Shown here piece by piece: positions 17,701 through 25,730 of a DNA stretch of 64,000 nt (position 1 is its first letter; every line of letters begins with the position of its first letter). This DNA is from DASUBV01 sp035532295 (GTDB lineage: Bacteria > Actinomycetota > Actinomycetes > Streptosporangiales > Streptosporangiaceae), in NCBI GenBank assembly GCA_035532295.1, contig DATKRH010000035.1, forward strand, positions 6,625 through 70,624, written 5' to 3'. The position numbers and the translations under genes are program-made. The notes beneath the pieces are model-generated. The model had not been told where the DNA came from and did not search any database. It worked only from the letters and a program-made list of their open reading frames with translations.

Positions 17701-20700
17701 TGAACGTAGAAGTCGTGATCACGAGCGATGGACAGATCCCACATCCACCCGGCCCGGACCTGGGGCGCGTGCCCGCTGATCGCCGTCGCCGTGCCGCCGC
17801 CGGCCGTGCGCAGCCGGGCGCCGTCGCGGAGCGCGGCCGCCTGGACCCACCGGCGGGCGGTGGCATCCCAGAACAGGTGGGTGCTGGTGGTGTGGATCAC
17901 CGACGTGCGATGACCGGTCCTGACCGTCAGGTCGTACAGGTCGGTGTCGTGATGGGCCAGCACGGCGGTGATCGGCTCGACCTGGTCGCGGCCGGTCACG
18001 CTGTTCCCGGCCACGACTTCCTGTCCGGCCGCGAGCTGGCTGATCGCCTCCGTCGCGCCGCTGGCGAGCAGGACCCTGGTGCCAGCAGCGAAGGACTGCC
18101 CGCCGCAGGTAGGGGGAGCAGCGCGGGAATCGGCCTGCTGAGGGATGGCGTAGGCCGTCGGGACGGCGGGGATGTCCTGCATTCCGAGATTCTGTACTCC
18201 GAGAAACTGTGCGGCGGCTTCGCCGAAGCTGAGATAGGTGGTCCCGGCCGCGTCGATCACCTGGCTGTCGGAGAGCTGGGTCAGGGCGGCGGGGTCGGCC
18301 CGGGCGAGCTGGATCACCTGTGCGGTGATCTCCGATGTGCTGTCCCGGCCCAGGGCTGCCAGCGGGACGCCGGCTCTGAGCGCGACCTCGTTATAAGCGG
18401 GCTTGTCGGTGGCGGCGAGCGCGGTCAGCCAGGTGCGGGCCCTGGCGATAACGGCCGGCGTGGCCGGCCCGGGGACGATGGTGACGGGCGCAGCGAGGTG
18501 CTGGCGGCTTGGCGCGGCCGTAATGGTCACCGGCTTGGCGAGCTGCCAGGGTTCGGGCCGGGTCGTCTGCGCTGGCACCGCCGGCAGGTGTCGCTGGGCC
18601 GGGCGGGTCCTGGTGCTGGCCGGGGTGCGGGTGCCGAGGGTGCGGAGGGTGCGGAGGGTGCCGGGCAGGATCGGGAGGCCGGGCGCCCGGGCGGGAAGCC
18701 CGGCCGGCGCTGGCGTGGCCGGCCGCGTCTGTGGCGGGACGACCTGCCGGGTTGCCGGGGTGCCGGTGTGGGTACGCGGCAGCGCCGGGAACTGCTGAGG
18801 GTGGCCGGAGATGAGGTGCGGCCCGCCCGCCCAGGGCTGGCGGCCAGGGGACGCCGGCCGGGCGGGAGTCAGGAACCGCCGTTGCGGGCCGGTGATCTGC
18901 CGGATCACGCCGTCGAGCTGGCGGGACAGCTCGCCGAGGCGCCGGGGGTCGGCGCCGCCGGGGCGGGCACGCTCGGCCTGGATCTGGGTCAGCAGCTCGC
19001 GGAGGCGCCGCAACTGCGGGTAGAGCAGGGGCTGGCCGGGCTCGGCCGTCTCCGCGATGCGCCCGAGGCGGTCGATGATGGCGCTGAGTTCCTGGTAACC
19101 GGCCCGGCCGGGGTTGGCGGCCAGAGCCGGCCGCAGCCGCGCGAGCTGGTCCAGCAGCCGCGATCGCAGGGCCGGGAGCGGGTTCACCAGTACGGCGATT
19201 TCCGGGACGTAGGAGGAGTACGAGCCGCCCGGCCCTGGCTGGGTTCGCTCGATGGCCCCCTGCGCGGGCCGGGCCCGCGGGGCGCCACGCGGCAGGACTG
19301 CCTCGCCGGCCCGGACCTGGTCGAGAAGACTGACCCAGCGGAATAGCGCGGTCCGGACGTCCTCGAGCAGTCGGGTGTCGGCCGCCGCACCGGGGTTTGC
19401 CGCGCCGGGGTTTGCGGCGCCGGGGTTTGCGGCACCGGGGTTTGCGGCACTGAGGTTCGCCGCGCTGCCGTCCTCGGCGATGCGGCGCTGGAAAACCCTC
19501 CTGAGCGTTCTGCTCAGCGTGCGGTCCGCCAGGGCGGCGCGGAGCTGATCATGGCCGGGGAGGCCGGCCATCCGGTCCAGCGCGGTGGTCAGGGACGAGC
19601 GGATGTCCTTCGAGAACGAGTTGAAGTACATCGCGGGCTGGCCCCGGTGCAGCAGCAGGATGTCGTCGCCGATGCCGGAGCGAATGTAGCCGGGCAGCTT
19701 GGTCTCGATTGCCGGGTCGATGAGCCAGCTCAGGTAGTCAGCGGCGTCCTGGGCGTTGTCGAGCCCGGCCACGTGAGCGGGTTCCAGCGGCATGGCGATC
19801 TGGCGGAGCGAGCGGATCGTGACGGCGCCGCGCGCCTTCGCTACCACCTCCATGTGGCCGTTGCGGTAGTAACGCCATAGCCGGGTCCAGCCGTTCGTGT
19901 GCTCGAGTACGTACTCGTACTGGTAGGGCGTTGCCCGGAGGGCCAGGACATCGGAGGCCGAGGGAGTACCGACTTCCGTGATCCAGGGGTGGGTGTGGAA
20001 GATGACGCGCTCGGTGCCGCTGTAGGTGTCGAAATAGGTGTCGGTGCCGTGCCGGAGCACGACGGCGCCATCCAGGCCCGCATCCGGAGCATGGACGACG
20101 CCGAACTCCAGGGTGGGATACGCCTGCATTGCTGCGTACGCCATGGTCAGCACGTAATTCCACTCGGCGATCGTCAGCCGCGGGTCGTCGGATTCGGGCA
20201 GCCGCGCCCGGTTCACCCGCTTGCGGGGATTGGCGATGCTCGTCTGGCCGAGCGGCCAGGGGCCCGCCACCACGGTCGGCGGCTCATCGCCGGAGCCGCC
20301 TGGCCCGCTGGACCCGCCGAAGCTGGCTGCGGCGGCGCGCGGTCGTTGCGCCTGCGGCTGGTCGGGGCCGTCCGGCCCGGCCGGGCCGGACGGGGCGGTA
20401 CTGGCGGCGGGGGGCTGCGCAGGGATCTTGGCCAGGTCGGCGCGGGCACGCGCCTCGATGGCGGCTATGGCCTGCTCGAACTGCGCGTTGGCGTCGCCGG
20501 TCTGCTGCGCGTGAATCTCGTCGATCCTGGCCGTCTCCAGGGCGAGCCAATCGTCCAGCATCGCGAGCGAGGCCTGCTGGTTGGCCGCGCCGCTGAGTAT
20601 CGCCTGCTCGACCTCGGCCGGCAGCGAGCGCAGGGAGCCCAGGGCCGTCTCGGCAGGCGGCGCGAGAGCCAGGCTGGCGGGGGGCACTGTGCTGGCGGCG

Positions 20701-23700
20701 GGTACTGTGCTGGCGGCGGGCACTGTGCTGGCGGGCACTGGGCTCGCGGCCTGCTGGAGGACCTGGTGGCCGGCGGCGGGATCGGTGAGGGTGGCGACCG
20801 GCGCTAGCGCCGGCTGGCCGGCCGTGGCGCTGACCGTGTAGAGCGCGACGGTGTTGTCCTTGGCGATGATGAGGTCATCGGGAAGGAAGCCGGCCAGCTT
20901 GCCGAGGCGGGCGGCGACGGCGGCGATGGTGACGTTGCCGGGGGTGCCGGTGAGGTCGAGAGCCAGGCCGCGGGTCCGGGTGTCGGCGGGCGGGGCCTGC
21001 CCGGCCGCGGCGTAGTACGCGTTGATCGCGTCGGTGACTTCGCGGTCGATCTGGGCACGCAGCGGCACGAGCGGAGCGGACTCGATCTGGGCGTGATAGA
21101 CGACGTAGGGGACGCCGCCAATGACCTCAAGATCGCTGATCGTCTTCTGATAGCTCTGGTAAAGCCGGTCAAGCTCGCTGTGCGGGATGGGAAACGGCCG
21201 CCCGTAGGAGTCCAGCACGATGAGGCCAGGCGGCAGTTGCGGAGCGTGCTCGGCGAGAGCGGCGATGAGCGGGTCGAGGCGGACCGCGTCATAGGCGACG
21301 CCTGACAGATCGATAACGAGACCGGGCCGCGCGACCTGCTGGCCCGCATGATCACCGGTGAGCTGGTGGTCGTAGGCGGCGGCCCCGGCGGCGGCGGCGA
21401 CCGGCGTGTCGGCGGTGACCGGGTACAAGGCGTAGGGCCGGCCATCGATGGTCAGCATCGTGTCGCCGCCCGTCGTCGCGGCGGGAGCGACGCGCGCGCG
21501 ATAGCCATGATTGGCCAGCTGCCTGACGGCGGCCCGGGCTGCGGGCGTGCTGCTGGCCAGCCGGACCGCGGGCGGTGCGATGGCGGGCGGTGCGATGGCG
21601 GGCGGTGCGATGGCGGACGCGGCGAGCCAGTCCTGGGCCTGCTGCGTGGCGAGGGCCTGGGTCCGTGCCGCCTGCTCGGCCCGGGCCAGGACGCGCTCCA
21701 GGGCGTTCTGGATCTCCGTGTGCGCCCCGTCGCCGAACAGCTGGAACCTGGCGAGGATGTCGCGGGCGATGTCCTGGCCGGCGCCCACGCGCTGGCCGTA
21801 GACGACGTTGGCGGGAACGCCGCTGATCGTGAGACCGCCGGCGGGGGTGTTGAACAGCGGATTGCCGATAGCCACGAACAGGGACACGACGACCTCGTTG
21901 CCGTCGTCGATCTCGAGCCGGACGTCGGGCTTGCCGTGCCCGGCCTGGGTGCGGACTTGCCGCTTGGCTTCGGCGGTGTTCTGCAGCTGGACCACCAGCC
22001 CGTAGGAGCCGATCTGCTGGCTTTGCGCGCCGACTCCGGAGCCGGCGGCCAGGGCGTGGCTGCCGAGCAACTGGTTGAGGACGTGCCGGACCACCGCGGG
22101 GTCGACGGGGTGGCCGGTCAGGTGGCCGACGGCGGAGATGACCTGGGCGGTCAGGACCGCGAGGTCGGTGGTGGTGACGGGCCGGACGACCACGAGCTGG
22201 ATGCCGACGCCCGCCTTGAGCTGGGGCCTGGCCCAACGCGGGCCGGGGCTGTTGGCAGCGAGGGTCTTGCCGCGCCCCGCGGCGGTATATGTCCACGTCC
22301 CGCTATGGCCGCCGGGCAGCGCGGTGGCCTCGGCGGTGACGGTCGTCCGTACCTTGCCCGGGTAGGAGTAGACGTCGTCCGAGCCGGGCGTGATCAGCGC
22401 GGTCTGCCCGCTGACATAGGTGCCGACCAGGACCGTGAAGGGGGCGGACGGTGGCGTGAGCTGGATGCTGCCGGGGACTCCGGCGAGCGGATCAGGCAGC
22501 GGGAAGATGGGATTCATGCTGCCGCCCAGCCGGGTCATCTCCAGCAGGCTGCGCAGCTCGGCCTTTCCGTAGTCGAACGTCTGGGTCAGGTCATAGTGGT
22601 TGGTGTAGTCGTGGGTGCCGTCGATGTAGGTGAGGGTCGCGTGGTAACGGGCGGTCTTCGCCAGCCAGACCGGCAGCAGGCCGCCGAACGACCACCAGGG
22701 CACGAACCTGGTCACCAGATAGTGTGATTTGGTGTCGGCGACCTGGACGGCGCGGATACCGCCCCACGACATCGGGTCCGCGGAGGTGACCGGGGACTCG
22801 GTGTTATCGGGGTGCTCGACGAGCCGCTCGGTCACCTGCAGCTTCCCCGGGCCGGCGCTCACGACCGGCCGTCCGGTGACGGGATCGCTGGCGTAGACCA
22901 GCCGGATGATCTCGCTCGCCGGCGGCACGGGCTCCAGGCCGGGCCCGGTCAGCCGCCACTGCCTCAGGTAGCGGGTCAGCAGCTGGACGTCGGCGCGGGC
23001 CCGGGTCAGCTCGGCCCGCTGGCCGGCGGTCAGCCGGCTCGGCACGGTCAGCTGGCTGACCGTGCCGATCGCCTGGCGGAGCGCCGTGGCCTGCTTGATG
23101 AACCCCGCGCGGCGGTGGCTGAGCGTCGCGGCCGCCGACTCCTGGCCGGCGGTCAGCGCGGCCAGCCGGCTGATGGCGGCCAGGTCCACCGCTGACGGCC
23201 ACTCGGACGCCGGGGCGGCGGCCAGCCCGGCGTGAACCTGAGCGACGATCGAGCTGATCCGGGTACCGGCCCCGGTGACCCGCTGCGCGACAGCCTGCGC
23301 CTGCGCGCGGCGGCGGATCTCGGCGCGCTGGGCGGCGGTGCGCTGGAGCTGGGCGGCGGCCTTGGCTGCCCGCAGCGCCGAGCGCTGGTCGCGCAGCTTG
23401 TTGAGGGCCGCCGGGCCGGCGCCGCGTAGCCGCGCGAGGACCAGCCGGGTGCTGAGGATGGCCAGCTGCCGGCTGACGACCCGGATTCGCCGGGTCTGCA
23501 TCTGGATCTGGGTGGCGGTGTTGACGGTGGCCGGGTCGTGTCCCACCAGCGACAGCTGCCCGTCCGCGGCGCGCTGCTCCCACAGTCCGGTGGTGCCGGG
23601 GCCCCAGCGAGTGAACCAGTGGTGGAGGCCCACCACGTACCGGATCTTGGCGGCGGCGTCAGCGGGCAGCCCCGCCGACACCTCGCCGACCAGCCGGTCC

Positions 23701-25547
23701 AGCGCCGGCGGCAGCGCCGTGCCGGCGGCCCGCTGTTCCAGGTACTGGAGGGCCTGATACTGGAGGATCGCCTGCTCGGCACTATCGGCGAGGTTCGCCA
23801 GCGGCCGGAGCGCGACGAGGTTGAGCGGTCCCGCCGCCGCCTTGGCTCGGTCGCTGGCCGTGGCCAGTTCCCGGTCCAGCCTGGCCACGATCCGGCTCGC
23901 CTCGGCCCGCAGGGCTGACCGGTACTGGTCCAGCGCCTCCACGTAGGCTGCCGCGGCCGTGACTTGCTGCCAGGCGGCGCTCCTGGCCTCCAGCGACTGC
24001 AACGATGAGCGCTCCTGGCCGGTCAGCTTCTCCTGCTGGCGGATCTGGCGGTTCAGCGCGAACGACGTGACGCCCGGGATCACGCCACCCTGAGCCGCTG
24101 CCTTCGGCGCGAGCCGGGTCGGCCTGCTACCGGACGCGGCCCGGGACCCGGTCCGCTGGAACACCTGGACGGTCCGGGGCAGGTGGACAGTGCCCGGCGG
24201 CTCGTCGGCCTGATCGGCCGGCGCGGCGAGCTCGGCCGGCGCAGCGGCCGGCTGCGCCTGGGCCTGCCGGGCCAGCCGCTGGCGAACCTGTCCGTAGGAT
24301 TCCCCGGCGGGTCCGCCGTACTTGCTGAGCAGCACCCGCATGACCTTCTGCCCGACGTCATAAGCGGCCGTGAGCATCAGCTCTCGGGAGATCCCGGTCA
24401 GCTGCCGGGCGGCGGAGGTGTCCGCGCTCATCTGGAGGGCGAGCGGCCGCGACGCGACCTGGCCCTGCCTGACGCGCTCGGCGAGGCCGGCACCGAGCCC
24501 GAGATCGGCGAAGGCGACCGGCTCCTGCTGGCCGTGGCCGACGTAATAGCGGACGAACCGCCATACCCCGGCCGGATGGTCATACCAGCCGAGGTAGGAG
24601 TAGGGGGTGTCCTGCAGCGCCGCCTCGACGCGGTCGCCGTCCGATGGCATCCAGCCGTTAGGGCCGGCGCCCACGGGGTGCAGGTGGACCACCAGGACCC
24701 CCGAGCCCGCCACGGTCACGCTGTGCGGCCCGCCGCCGATGACCTTGATGGTGTAGCCGTTCCAGGCGCCCTGGATGGTGATCGCCGCCTCGAACCGGTT
24801 CTCGGTGGCCCAGCCCGCGGCCCAGCGGGTCAGCCCGCGCAGTTCGTCGTTGATGACGGCCAGGTCCTTGCTGCGCACGAAAACCTGGGCGAGCAGGTCT
24901 CCGCGCGCTTGCTGCACTGGCTCGTTGCTCCGGTATCTCCACTCGACCGCCGGCGGCTGGCCGTCCCAGGTCTGGGCGGGGAAGGCCAGGCCGCCGGTAG
25001 CCGGGTACTCCAGCCGGGTCACGGCGGGATGAGCGGGCTGCCAGATCTCGCGCGCGCTCTGCTGCCAGCCGGCCCGGCTGATCCGCAGTCCCGTCCCCGG
25101 TGCCCAGGCCGGCGCCGGCTGCCTGGCGGGCTGCCGGGCGGCCGACAGGTGCGACCGCCCGGGGGCCGGCGGATGCGGCTTCCGAGGGGCCTGCAGGTGC
25201 GGCTTCCGGGTGGCCGACAGGTGCGGCTTCCGGGCGGCCGCCATCGCGCCCGTCACCGGGACGGCCAGTTGCAGCAGCACCGCGCAGGCCGCGAGGGGAG
25301 CGAGCAGCCCGGCGATCCCGGGCCGCCGCCGCCCCCGCCGGCTGGCAGTGCGTGCCGCCGGGCGCGCGGTCATCAGGCTGCTGCTGGACGGGGGCGACGA
25401 TGGCGCGCTGGCGGCGCGTGCCGCCGGGCGCGCGGTCGTCAGGTGCTCCCGGACGTCCGGGAACAGCCACCAGACCAGCGCCGTCCAGGCGGCGGTCAGC
25501 AGGCAGCCGAACGCGAGGATTGCGGTGGTGCCCGGGTCGAATGGCAT
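14736..25547 (-). CDS. Giant membrane-anchored protein with JAMM/RadC-like and Hint domains and a repetitive C-terminal region
   Basis: 3603 residues. ATG at 25547 has GAGGAG 5 nt upstream, and the following residues form a clean membrane anchor (helix 9-29, Arg-rich loop, second hydrophobic stretch 78-103 ending AMAAA like a signal sequence), so the bulk is probably outside the cytoplasm. Next come Lys-Pro-His repeats, a large conserved-looking region, an Ala/Arg-rich coiled-coil-like stretch (about 480-870), then a metal-protease signature E1814...H1851-T-H1853-P...S1863-x-x-D1866 (JAMM/RadC pattern). A complete Hint domain spans Cys2481 (TCGGQSFAAGTRVLL) to Asn2626 (VLVHNC), with VIHTTSTHLFW between. 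The final 977 residues carry LVPY repeats, a Gln-rich helical part and a 2.6-copy repeat with QPGNT motifs, ending in Pro-Ala repeats. Architecture resembles polymorphic-toxin proteins, but no toxin domain was recognised. Confidence 0.85.
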   Translation of the reverse strand: MPFDPGTTAILAFGCLLTAAWTALVWWLFPDVREHLTTARPAARAASAPSSPPSSSSLMTARPAARTASRRGRRRPGIAGLLAPLAACAVLLQLAVPVTGAMAAARKPHLSATRKPHLQAPRKPHPPAPGRSHLSAARQPARQPAPAWAPGTGLRISRAGWQQSAREIWQPAHPAVTRLEYPATGGLAFPAQTWDGQPPAVEWRYRSNEPVQQARGDLLAQVFVRSKDLAVINDELRGLTRWAAGWATENRFEAAITIQGAWNGYTIKVIGGGPHSVTVAGSGVLVVHLHPVGAGPNGWMPSDGDRVEAALQDTPYSYLGWYDHPAGVWRFVRYYVGHGQQEPVAFADLGLGAGLAERVRQGQVASRPLALQMSADTSAARQLTGISRELMLTAAYDVGQKVMRVLLSKYGGPAGESYGQVRQRLARQAQAQPAAAPAELAAPADQADEPPGTVHLPRTVQVFQRTGSRAASGSRPTRLAPKAAAQGGVIPGVTSFALNRQIRQQEKLTGQERSSLQSLEARSAAWQQVTAAAAYVEALDQYRSALRAEASRIVARLDRELATASDRAKAAAGPLNLVALRPLANLADSAEQAILQYQALQYLEQRAAGTALPPALDRLVGEVSAGLPADAAAKIRYVVGLHHWFTRWGPGTTGLWEQRAADGQLSLVGHDPATVNTATQIQMQTRRIRVVSRQLAILSTRLVLARLRGAGPAALNKLRDQRSALRAAKAAAQLQRTAAQRAEIRRRAQAQAVAQRVTGAGTRISSIVAQVHAGLAAAPASEWPSAVDLAAISRLAALTAGQESAAATLSHRRAGFIKQATALRQAIGTVSQLTVPSRLTAGQRAELTRARADVQLLTRYLRQWRLTGPGLEPVPPASEIIRLVYASDPVTGRPVVSAGPGKLQVTERLVEHPDNTESPVTSADPMSWGGIRAVQVADTKSHYLVTRFVPWWSFGGLLPVWLAKTARYHATLTYIDGTHDYTNHYDLTQTFDYGKAELRSLLEMTRLGGSMNPIFPLPDPLAGVPGSIQLTPPSAPFTVLVGTYVSGQTALITPGSDDVYSYPGKVRTTVTAEATALPGGHSGTWTYTAAGRGKTLAANSPGPRWARPQLKAGVGIQLVVVRPVTTTDLAVLTAQVISAVGHLTGHPVDPAVVRHVLNQLLGSHALAAGSGVGAQSQQIGSYGLVVQLQNTAEAKRQVRTQAGHGKPDVRLEIDDGNEVVVSLFVAIGNPLFNTPAGGLTISGVPANVVYGQRVGAGQDIARDILARFQLFGDGAHTEIQNALERVLARAEQAARTQALATQQAQDWLAASAIAPPAIAPPAIAPPAVRLASSTPAARAAVRQLANHGYRARVAPAATTGGDTMLTIDGRPYALYPVTADTPVAAAAGAAAYDHQLTGDHAGQQVARPGLVIDLSGVAYDAVRLDPLIAALAEHAPQLPPGLIVLDSYGRPFPIPHSELDRLYQSYQKTISDLEVIGGVPYVVYHAQIESAPLVPLRAQIDREVTDAINAYYAAAGQAPPADTRTRGLALDLTGTPGNVTIAAVAARLGKLAGFLPDDLIIAKDNTVALYTVSATAGQPALAPVATLTDPAAGHQVLQQAASPVPASTVPAASTVPAASTVPPASLALAPPAETALGSLRSLPAEVEQAILSGAANQQASLAMLDDWLALETARIDEIHAQQTGDANAQFEQAIAAIEARARADLAKIPAQPPAASTAPSGPAGPDGPDQPQAQRPRAAAASFGGSSGPGGSGDEPPTVVAGPWPLGQTSIANPRKRVNRARLPESDDPRLTIAEWNYVLTMAYAAMQAYPTLEFGVVHAPDAGLDGAVVLRHGTDTYFDTYSGTERVIFHTHPWITEVGTPSASDVLALRATPYQYEYVLEHTNGWTRLWRYYRNGHMEVVAKARGAVTIRSLRQIAMPLEPAHVAGLDNAQDAADYLSWLIDPAIETKLPGYIRSGIGDDILLLHRGQPAMYFNSFSKDIRSSLTTALDRMAGLPGHDQLRAALADRTLSRTLRRVFQRRIAEDGSAANLSAANPGAANPGAANPGAANPGAAADTRLLEDVRTALFRWVSLLDQVRAGEAVLPRGAPRARPAQGAIERTQPGPGGSYSSYVPEIAVLVNPLPALRSRLLDQLARLRPALAANPGRAGYQELSAIIDRLGRIAETAEPGQPLLYPQLRRLRELLTQIQAERARPGGADPRRLGELSRQLDGVIRQITGPQRRFLTPARPASPGRQPWAGGPHLISGHPQQFPALPRTHTGTPATRQVVPPQTRPATPAPAGLPARAPGLPILPGTLRTLRTLGTRTPASTRTRPAQRHLPAVPAQTTRPEPWQLAKPVTITAAPSRQHLAAPVTIVPGPATPAVIARARTWLTALAATDKPAYNEVALRAGVPLAALGRDSTSEITAQVIQLARADPAALTQLSDSQVIDAAGTTYLSFGEAAAQFLGVQNLGMQDIPAVPTAYAIPQQADSRAAPPTCGGQSFAAGTRVLLASGATEAISQLAAGQEVVAGNSVTGRDQVEPITAVLAHHDTDLYDLTVRTGHRTSVIHTTSTHLFWDATARRWVQAAALRDGARLRTAGGGTATAISGHAPQVRAGWMWDLSIARDHDFYVQAASGTVLVHNCTIGGTDPAPLDGTNLAPYQGGTALVPYQGSTSLVPYESATSLVPSAGPTASDAGGASGTGDIYIVIPDNTGGAGAPPRIAGPADPGAGPSFSSPGLGFNELSYLLLAGQPPTDQVTLANSNHTVSQWVATFPGSSAYAAGGATPGLGAPITAKSSAQFAAYTSFALRDGLNSPSLAATFQNSSSTYLGPGNTDGTYRYLVTSQLAASPAAQALLAPGSCLQPGSPCSAADRATAAQAWEQQVNNAYVMSVAQLTVEYGQANLTRNSGAPQTVVGAGYGSRLTQIGAGGQPIPADVFDFYQQVPQYIRNQAATQAAQLQARWQQWGVPQSVVTQAANGNAAAFAQASQMASTNEMLATTADAAGYGTLLSGYTFNPAKSRQQNLDSLNSYITAALADSQKNAALATHMGVNPFIPQGAITFQNGTFTATDPTNASAVQEAALLNISADQGATAAGMSEQMSQQAYSQGTAAAVKQLRAQGYNVWQDSSGNVWIGGGQDTAAVSQKLSAAVHQQSASVYAQLTSAYQGDLSNALTWVTANVKPLPGEDQQSFLQRRYNDAAQIATATYGGTKPAAAQTAVTEQNHAAGRLMGNPDNAGTPGPVAATDPTTTGQWQQVVGSLTPLAPGKSRSPAGLAGNGGTTGPQTNDSSIVQASSTGGTSNAGSQTGPAAAPPAAPPASASHALSQAGNTEQDGPAASTPAAKPATPPTPAPPAPAAAVTSHRPGPASQPGNTATNDPGNNDTAGAAGNDSSIVQASSTGGTSNAGSQTGPAGSQTAGTPPASASHALSQAGNTEQDGPAASTPAPPATPPTPTPPASTGSEYSGGNGAQQPQTPPTPAAPVTGYQSGPASQPGNTATNDPGNNDTSGAAGNGSSIVQNNGNGNGNGNGNGPSAGASQVLSQPGNTEQNGPPAAQPASGAAQPQTSPPPAPAPPPAPAPAPTPAPAPPAAPPAAPAPPPAPAPAPPAAPIGGSSNIR
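14945..15735. repeat. Large imperfect tandem repeat (about 311-339 bp units) in the giant gene
   Basis: A block whose core reads CTGCTCGGTGTTCCCGGCC begins near 14947, 15286 and 15597, giving units of about 339 and 311 bp with a partial third copy. Each encodes a LSQ(A/P)GNTEQ(D/N)GP motif; the second element, ASQPGNTATNDPGNND, occurs twice, and SSIVQ three times. Confidence 0.8.
17670..18107 (-). other. Hint (hedgehog/intein) autoprocessing domain within the giant protein
   Basis: Residues 2481-2626. It has a Cys nucleophile followed by SFAAGTRVLLASG, the block-B-like HTTSTHLFW, and C-terminal HDFYVQAASGTVLVHN|C. These match the Hint domains of polymorphic toxins closely. Cleavage after Asn2626 would free the 977-residue C-terminal part; cleavage itself is inferred. 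Confidence 0.85.
19950..20108 (-). other. JAMM/RadC-like metal-protease signature within the giant protein
   Basis: The stretch from Glu1814 (PTLEFGVVHAP) to Asp1866 contains VIFHTHPWITEVGTPSASD. The Glu, HxHP and PSxxD arrangement is the zinc-binding signature of JAB/MPN domains and their RadC/DUF4329-like relatives. All five key residues are present. Confidence 0.7.
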
Positions 25548-25624
25548 CGGGACTCCTCGAATGAACGACGCCGGGCGGGTGCGGTGATCCGGAGTCGTGG
25601 TCAAGTGCTCTCCACCATTGCTAA

Positions 25625-25677
25625 TGTCCCGATTGTTGTCCGACGACGGAGTTTGCCCGGGAATGGACAACTGGACA
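25625..25677. promoter_or_regulatory. Putative operator half-sites between the giant gene and its divergent regulator
   Basis: TGTCC occurs at 25625-25629 and 25637-25641, and its complement GGACA at 25665-25669 and 25673-25677; the inner pair extends to GTTGTCC/GGACAAC. The four half-sites lie inside the 183-bp divergent promoter. Binding by the helix-turn-helix protein is a guess. Confidence 0.4.
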
Positions 25678-25730
25678 TCGCAGGTCAATCGGGCGGCACC
25701 GCCCGGCACCATCTGAAAAGGGGATCTCCC

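Noticed and set aside
17670..18107. Intein within the giant protein
   Set aside because: There is no homing endonuclease, the flanking protein is not a typical intein host, and the motifs match toxin-type Hint domains better. True splicing cannot be excluded.
24183..25730. Plus-strand extension that would lengthen the HTH protein upstream
   Set aside because: It overlaps the N-terminus of the giant gene and has no motifs; the ATG at 25731 has a ribosome site and begins the HTH domain.
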